Source: Gammaproteobacteria bacterium (lineage in GTDB: Bacteria; Pseudomonadota; Gammaproteobacteria; Steroidobacterales; Steroidobacteraceae). Taken from it: DNA of 64,000 nt. The stretch spans positions 1 to 64,000 of the forward strand of contig JANYLM010000081.1 of NCBI GenBank assembly GCA_025357835.1, given 5' to 3'. The translations under genes were made by a program, and so were the position numbers. Position 1 is the stretch's first letter; each line of letters begins with the position of its first letter. This document shows, one piece after another, positions 61,044-64,000 of this stretch. The notes beneath the pieces are model-generated. The model was not told where the DNA came from. It did not search any database and saw only the letters and a list, made by a program, of their open reading frames with translations.

Positions 61044-61982
61044 CTATTCTGTTTTCCGTCGCTGCCTGACGGCAGATACTAGGGCATTCGGAACGCTTGG
61101 CCGAACGATTCTCTTGAGGGCGCCCCACCACCAGTTGGGATAACGCCAAGAAAAGGGCAGAGCTCGCCATAATGTGGTGCCGACTTTCCTATAGTCACGG
61201 TTCTCACCATGAGCTGCTGCGAGGCTCAACGATGTTTCCGCGCGCATCCGAGCGCAGTGCGAACGCAACCGTGGACTGTCGGCGATACCGGCCATCTTCT
61301 GGTATAGGCGCATCCAGTCGGCATGGTCCGCGAGCTTATCACTGCTGTAATGTTCATTGTGGGTGCGCACCGAGCACAGTGGCTCTGGAACGACGACGAC
61401 TTCGCCCTTCAGCGCAAGCCGAAGACAAAGATCGTGAAATTCGCCAAATCGCTGTTGTTCGTCGAAGCCACCTGCTTCGTCAAAGAGACTCCGCTCCGTG
61501 ACCACCGTAGGCATCGCGATGCCAATTTCCAATTTAAGGAGCTTGTCGAAGATCCAGCCTTCCGGGGAAATGGACGCACGCGAACGTCTCTTCTTGGGAA
61601 TCAGAATGCCCCCTTCATCAACATGGCGGCAAGCCGTGTAGCTCCAACGGCAATGCGGAAAATTGCGTAGCGCCGCAATCTGCTTCTCTAGCTTCTCGGT
61701 GAACCATGCATCGTCGGAGTCCAGAAACGCCAGATAGCGACCACCGGCAACGGCAACGGCGGCATTGCGAACTAAGGACGGGTTTCCTGAATGCGGAAGC
61801 CATACAGTTCGCAAGCGCGGACCTTCAATGCCTCGCAAATAACGCCTGGTTTCTTCGCCTGAACCGTCGTCCGCGACGACGATTTCCCAGTCTGTGAATG
61901 TCTGAGAATATACGGACTCAATCGCGACCTTAAGGAAGTTGGTGCGATTGAATGTCGGGATAATGACGGATACGGTCGTCAT
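61044..61982 (-). CDS. Family 2 glycosyltransferase
   Basis: This 312-residue GT-A enzyme has VSVIIPTFNRTNFLKVAIESV (in part), VVADDGSGEETRRYL and the nucleotide-sugar metal motif FLDSDDAW. It transfers a sugar from a nucleotide donor to a lipid or glycan acceptor at the inner face of the membrane. ATG 61982 shares a base with the upstream stop (TGATG); a frame open 12 codons earlier lies inside that neighbour. It faces the radical SAM/FkbM operon. Confidence 0.88.
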   Translation of the reverse strand: MTTVSVIIPTFNRTNFLKVAIESVYSQTFTDWEIVVADDGSGEETRRYLRGIEGPRLRTVWLPHSGNPSLVRNAAVAVAGGRYLAFLDSDDAWFTEKLEKQIAALRNFPHCRWSYTACRHVDEGGILIPKKRRSRASISPEGWIFDKLLKLEIGIAMPTVVTERSLFDEAGGFDEQQRFGEFHDLCLRLALKGEVVVVPEPLCSVRTHNEHYSSDKLADHADWMRLYQKMAGIADSPRLRSHCARMRAETSLSLAAAHGENRDYRKVGTTLWRALPFSWRYPNWWWGALKRIVRPSVPNALVSAVRQRRKTE

Positions 61983-63502
61983 CAAGTCTGCCGACGGCAT
62001 AACTGCGAATAGTCGCACGCGAGACTCTCCAGATGCCGCAAAGTCTCGTCAAGGCCCGGCTGGCGGCCCGGATTCATGCGATCGCGAACGGCGGGCAAGC
62101 CTGCAATTTCTGAGTTGAGCGTATGGATATTGATTACCGATGCGAGTCCGCGCTCGATCAATCCGGCGAACGGTCCGCGGGCGTCCTCGCTCAAAAAGAA
62201 TGCGGGAACACCAAAGGCAGCGGCTTCCGCCGAAGCGCCCGATGCCAACGAGACGATGGCATGCATGCGCCCCAGCAGCGCCGGCAAGGGGAGTGAAGAG
62301 GCCCCGTCCACGACGACGTTGGGTGTCTTGAGCGACAGCAACTCTGCATACTCCTGATCCTGCTCCGAAGTGGATGCTGGATGTCGGCGGATCCACCACC
62401 GCCAGCGCCTGGGCGCCTTTTCAATCTGTTCGCGTAGTTTCTGCCACAGCATATGCTGCGCGCCAATCGGCTGCAGGGCGATTAGAATCTCTCGCTCGAA
62501 GCTGGCGCCCTCATACTTGGGTGCGAACCCCTTCTCCCATCGGTCGGCATTGCCCGAGCGCTCGTCAAGAAAGCCCGCAAGCTGCGTATGGCCGCCGTGA
62601 ACGCTACGATGCCAGGGACTTTCGAGGCGCTCGGACCAGCGACGAATGTACGCCGCATCGTGTTCGGTCCAGGTCCAAAAAATAGCCGGCAAGGCTGCAT
62701 ATCCCGATGGCGGCACTTGCGACCATCTATAGGCCTTGTGCGCACCTTCCTGGGGGCAATGTTGCAAATCGATCGACAGCACGCGCTGTCTGCGACATGC
62801 GACAAGAAACGCCGCGCCCAATCCCGCATAGAACGTCACCACGAAGGCGAGTGTCGGCTTCACGGTCCGCAATACCCACTCAAAGGCGCTCGCGGTGGCA
62901 TGCACCACCCTAGCCCGTCGCTCGAGTTTTCTATACGTCAAAGAGGGTACAGCAACCTCCTGCTCGGCAAGCATGCGCATCACATCGTTGTGTCGCGGCA
63001 ATACGGCGCGCGGCGCCACGACGCTCCCTGCAAGTGCACCCCACGCACCCAGCATGTTTGCTGAAAACGTCGGCCGATGCCAAGGTAGTCGCGCCAACTC
63101 GCCGCCTTGCATGAGAAAAGTCCGCAGACCACGACGTTCGAGTTCGACAATCAGGGGCTCGCAAAATCGATCTTGCCACGCATTTTCGACGAAGTCCAAG
63201 GACACGCCGTCGCCCAGAAATACTGCGTGTGCAGGCTGCGGGCGCAGTATCCAGTTATCCAGGTCATCACGACTTTTCCAAAGGTTATTCAACGGTGTCG
63301 CGAGACGTGCCAGCGCACGCAGCGGCAACGGTCGCGGCGCCGGCGCCGCGTTTCGCGCCTCCGACCACCACATGTCCAGATAGAGATCCATTCGCGCCAA
63401 CGGCCACACCTCGACATCGCCGCATTTCCATTGTGAAACCGGGAACCTTCGCTCCAACTCCTCGACCAGCGCTAAAAACCGACCATGGAAAGCGAGAGCC
63501 AC
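61982..63502 (-). CDS. Unrecognised protein, GT-B-like, surface-glycan context
   Basis: This 506-residue protein has no domain I can name with certainty. A Rossmann-like half near residues 320-480 shows ILIALQPIGAQHMLWQKLRE, WWIRRHPAST and IVSLASGASAEAAAFGVPAF, a pattern like the donor-binding half of GT-B glycosyltransferases and CDP-glycerol or capsule transferases. The N-terminal half is Arg/Trp-rich, without signal peptide or clear membrane helices. It sits between a methyltransferase (3-bp gap) and a family 2 glycosyltransferase (1-base overlap), supporting a role in glycan assembly. Confidence 0.7.
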   Translation of the reverse strand: MALAFHGRFLALVEELERRFPVSQWKCGDVEVWPLARMDLYLDMWWSEARNAAPAPRPLPLRALARLATPLNNLWKSRDDLDNWILRPQPAHAVFLGDGVSLDFVENAWQDRFCEPLIVELERRGLRTFLMQGGELARLPWHRPTFSANMLGAWGALAGSVVAPRAVLPRHNDVMRMLAEQEVAVPSLTYRKLERRARVVHATASAFEWVLRTVKPTLAFVVTFYAGLGAAFLVACRRQRVLSIDLQHCPQEGAHKAYRWSQVPPSGYAALPAIFWTWTEHDAAYIRRWSERLESPWHRSVHGGHTQLAGFLDERSGNADRWEKGFAPKYEGASFEREILIALQPIGAQHMLWQKLREQIEKAPRRWRWWIRRHPASTSEQDQEYAELLSLKTPNVVVDGASSLPLPALLGRMHAIVSLASGASAEAAAFGVPAFFLSEDARGPFAGLIERGLASVINIHTLNSEIAGLPAVRDRMNPGRQPGLDETLRHLESLACDYSQLCRRQT

Positions 63503-63505
63503 TGC

Positions 63506-64000
63506 CTACATGTCCAATGGCGCGTGCGAGGGGCGAATCTCGGTCCGCTTGCGAAACGCGACGGCACGGTATTTTTGGTCCGGCAGCAGCCGATTGTCGC
63601 GACCGAACAGCACATCGCGGGCGAGCCACTCAGGCTCTGCCTCCAGTACAACAACGAAGCTGCGGGCCGCCTCCGTGTCGCAGAATCGGAAATTTGTCGT
63701 GAGAAGCAACAACAGACCGCCCGGCTTGAGACAGCGCCCGAAGTCGCCGACTATGCGCGAAAACTCCTCAAAGCGAATTAAAGGGTCGCAACGCTGCGCG
63801 CCGTATGTCGAAAGGTCGCCGTGACACAGCACCGCCAAGCAGAAAATGCCGTCATAATACGCGGACGGCTCAGCGCCGGTATTTGAGGCGACCGCGAATC
63901 TTACTCCGGCAATGTCGCCGTCGAGTGCCCGCGTTCGACAGATAGCTATGTTATCCGGTGCGATATCGATTCCCTTGATATCCGCGGCCGGAAAGTAGTC
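63506..64000 (-). CDS. SAM-dependent methyltransferase, C-terminal part (cut by window end)
   Basis: The frame is open to the window edge and gives 164 residues: IKGIDIAPDNIAICR (SAM-binding acidic loop), YYDGIFCLAVLCHGD, and GRCLKPGGLLLLLTTNF, the usual post-motif order of class I methyltransferases. The glycine-rich motif I must lie beyond the window. It is probably first in a leftward unit with the GT-B-like protein and the glycosyltransferase. Confidence 0.8.
   Translation of the reverse strand, partial: DYFPAADIKGIDIAPDNIAICRTRALDGDIAGVRFAVASNTGAEPSAYYDGIFCLAVLCHGDLSTYGAQRCDPLIRFEEFSRIVGDFGRCLKPGGLLLLLTTNFRFCDTEAARSFVVVLEAEPEWLARDVLFGRDNRLLPDQKYRAVAFRKRTEIRPSHAPLDM

Noticed and set aside
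1-64000. tRNA, rRNA, CRISPR arrays, prophage or complete IS elements
   Set aside because: None seen: no cloverleaf-like or rRNA stretches, no regular repeat-spacer arrays, no transposase, integrase or phage structural genes.

Overview
The window is a GC-rich, densely coded, RNA-gene-free stretch of chromosome, most likely from a gammaproteobacterium. The reasons are the complete ccmABCDEFGHI cytochrome c maturation operon, a BetI/BetB/BetA choline module, an AcrB-type RND pump and proteobacterial-style carnitine genes. A Steroidobacterales/Nevskiales-like lineage would fit, but that is a guess.

Region 1 (1-16.2 kb) takes up and degrades choline, carnitine and probably gamma-butyrobetaine. 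Leftward lie a BetI repressor fused in frame to betaine aldehyde dehydrogenase BetB and the start of choline dehydrogenase betA. Rightward lie a choline/betaine ABC transporter (binding protein fused to permease, then ATPase), a dehydrocarnitine-cleaving BKACE enzyme, a betainyl-CoA thioesterase, an ADP-forming acyl-CoA ligase and CaiD. A facing leftward operon encodes L-carnitine dehydrogenase fused to a second thioesterase, a TetR regulator and a CaiA-like acyl-CoA dehydrogenase. These steps can be joined into gamma-butyrobetaine -> crotonobetainyl-CoA -> carnitine -> dehydrocarnitine -> glycine betaine.

Region 2 (16.2-37.2 kb) looks like an uptake and catabolism island for an N-methylated or polyamine-like amine whose identity I cannot fix. 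It has a PotFGHI-type ABC transporter scattered over three transcription units, a GcvT-like folate methyltransferase coupled to two PYROXD2/CrtI-like flavoproteins and a class III aminotransferase, a Rieske oxygenase, an aldehyde dehydrogenase, an HD-domain (PhnZ/TmpB-like) protein, a DmpA-type peptidase, two more class III aminotransferases and an APC permease. Its likely regulator is a TetR protein fused to a Rieske oxygenase domain that has lost every catalytic iron ligand. That protein is, in my view, the most novel single gene here. crcB (fluoride channel) closes the region.

Region 3 (37.2-52.1 kb) holds a MarR-EmrB drug efflux pair, then a 12.7-kb leftward run with tight spacing: ccmA-I, a long acyl-CoA dehydrogenase, and an RND adaptor plus pump.

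Region 4 (52.2-64 kb) begins with six genes joined by five successive 4-bp stop/start overlaps: a radical SAM protein, a methyltransferase, an amidohydrolase, two B12-type radical SAM enzymes and a PglK-like ABC flippase/exporter. A hairpin-embedded 21-codon ORF and an FkbM methyltransferase follow. A facing group encodes a family 2 glycosyltransferase, an unrecognised GT-B-like protein and a methyltransferase cut by the window end. This looks like an undescribed biosynthesis and export system for a surface lipid, glycan or small molecule.
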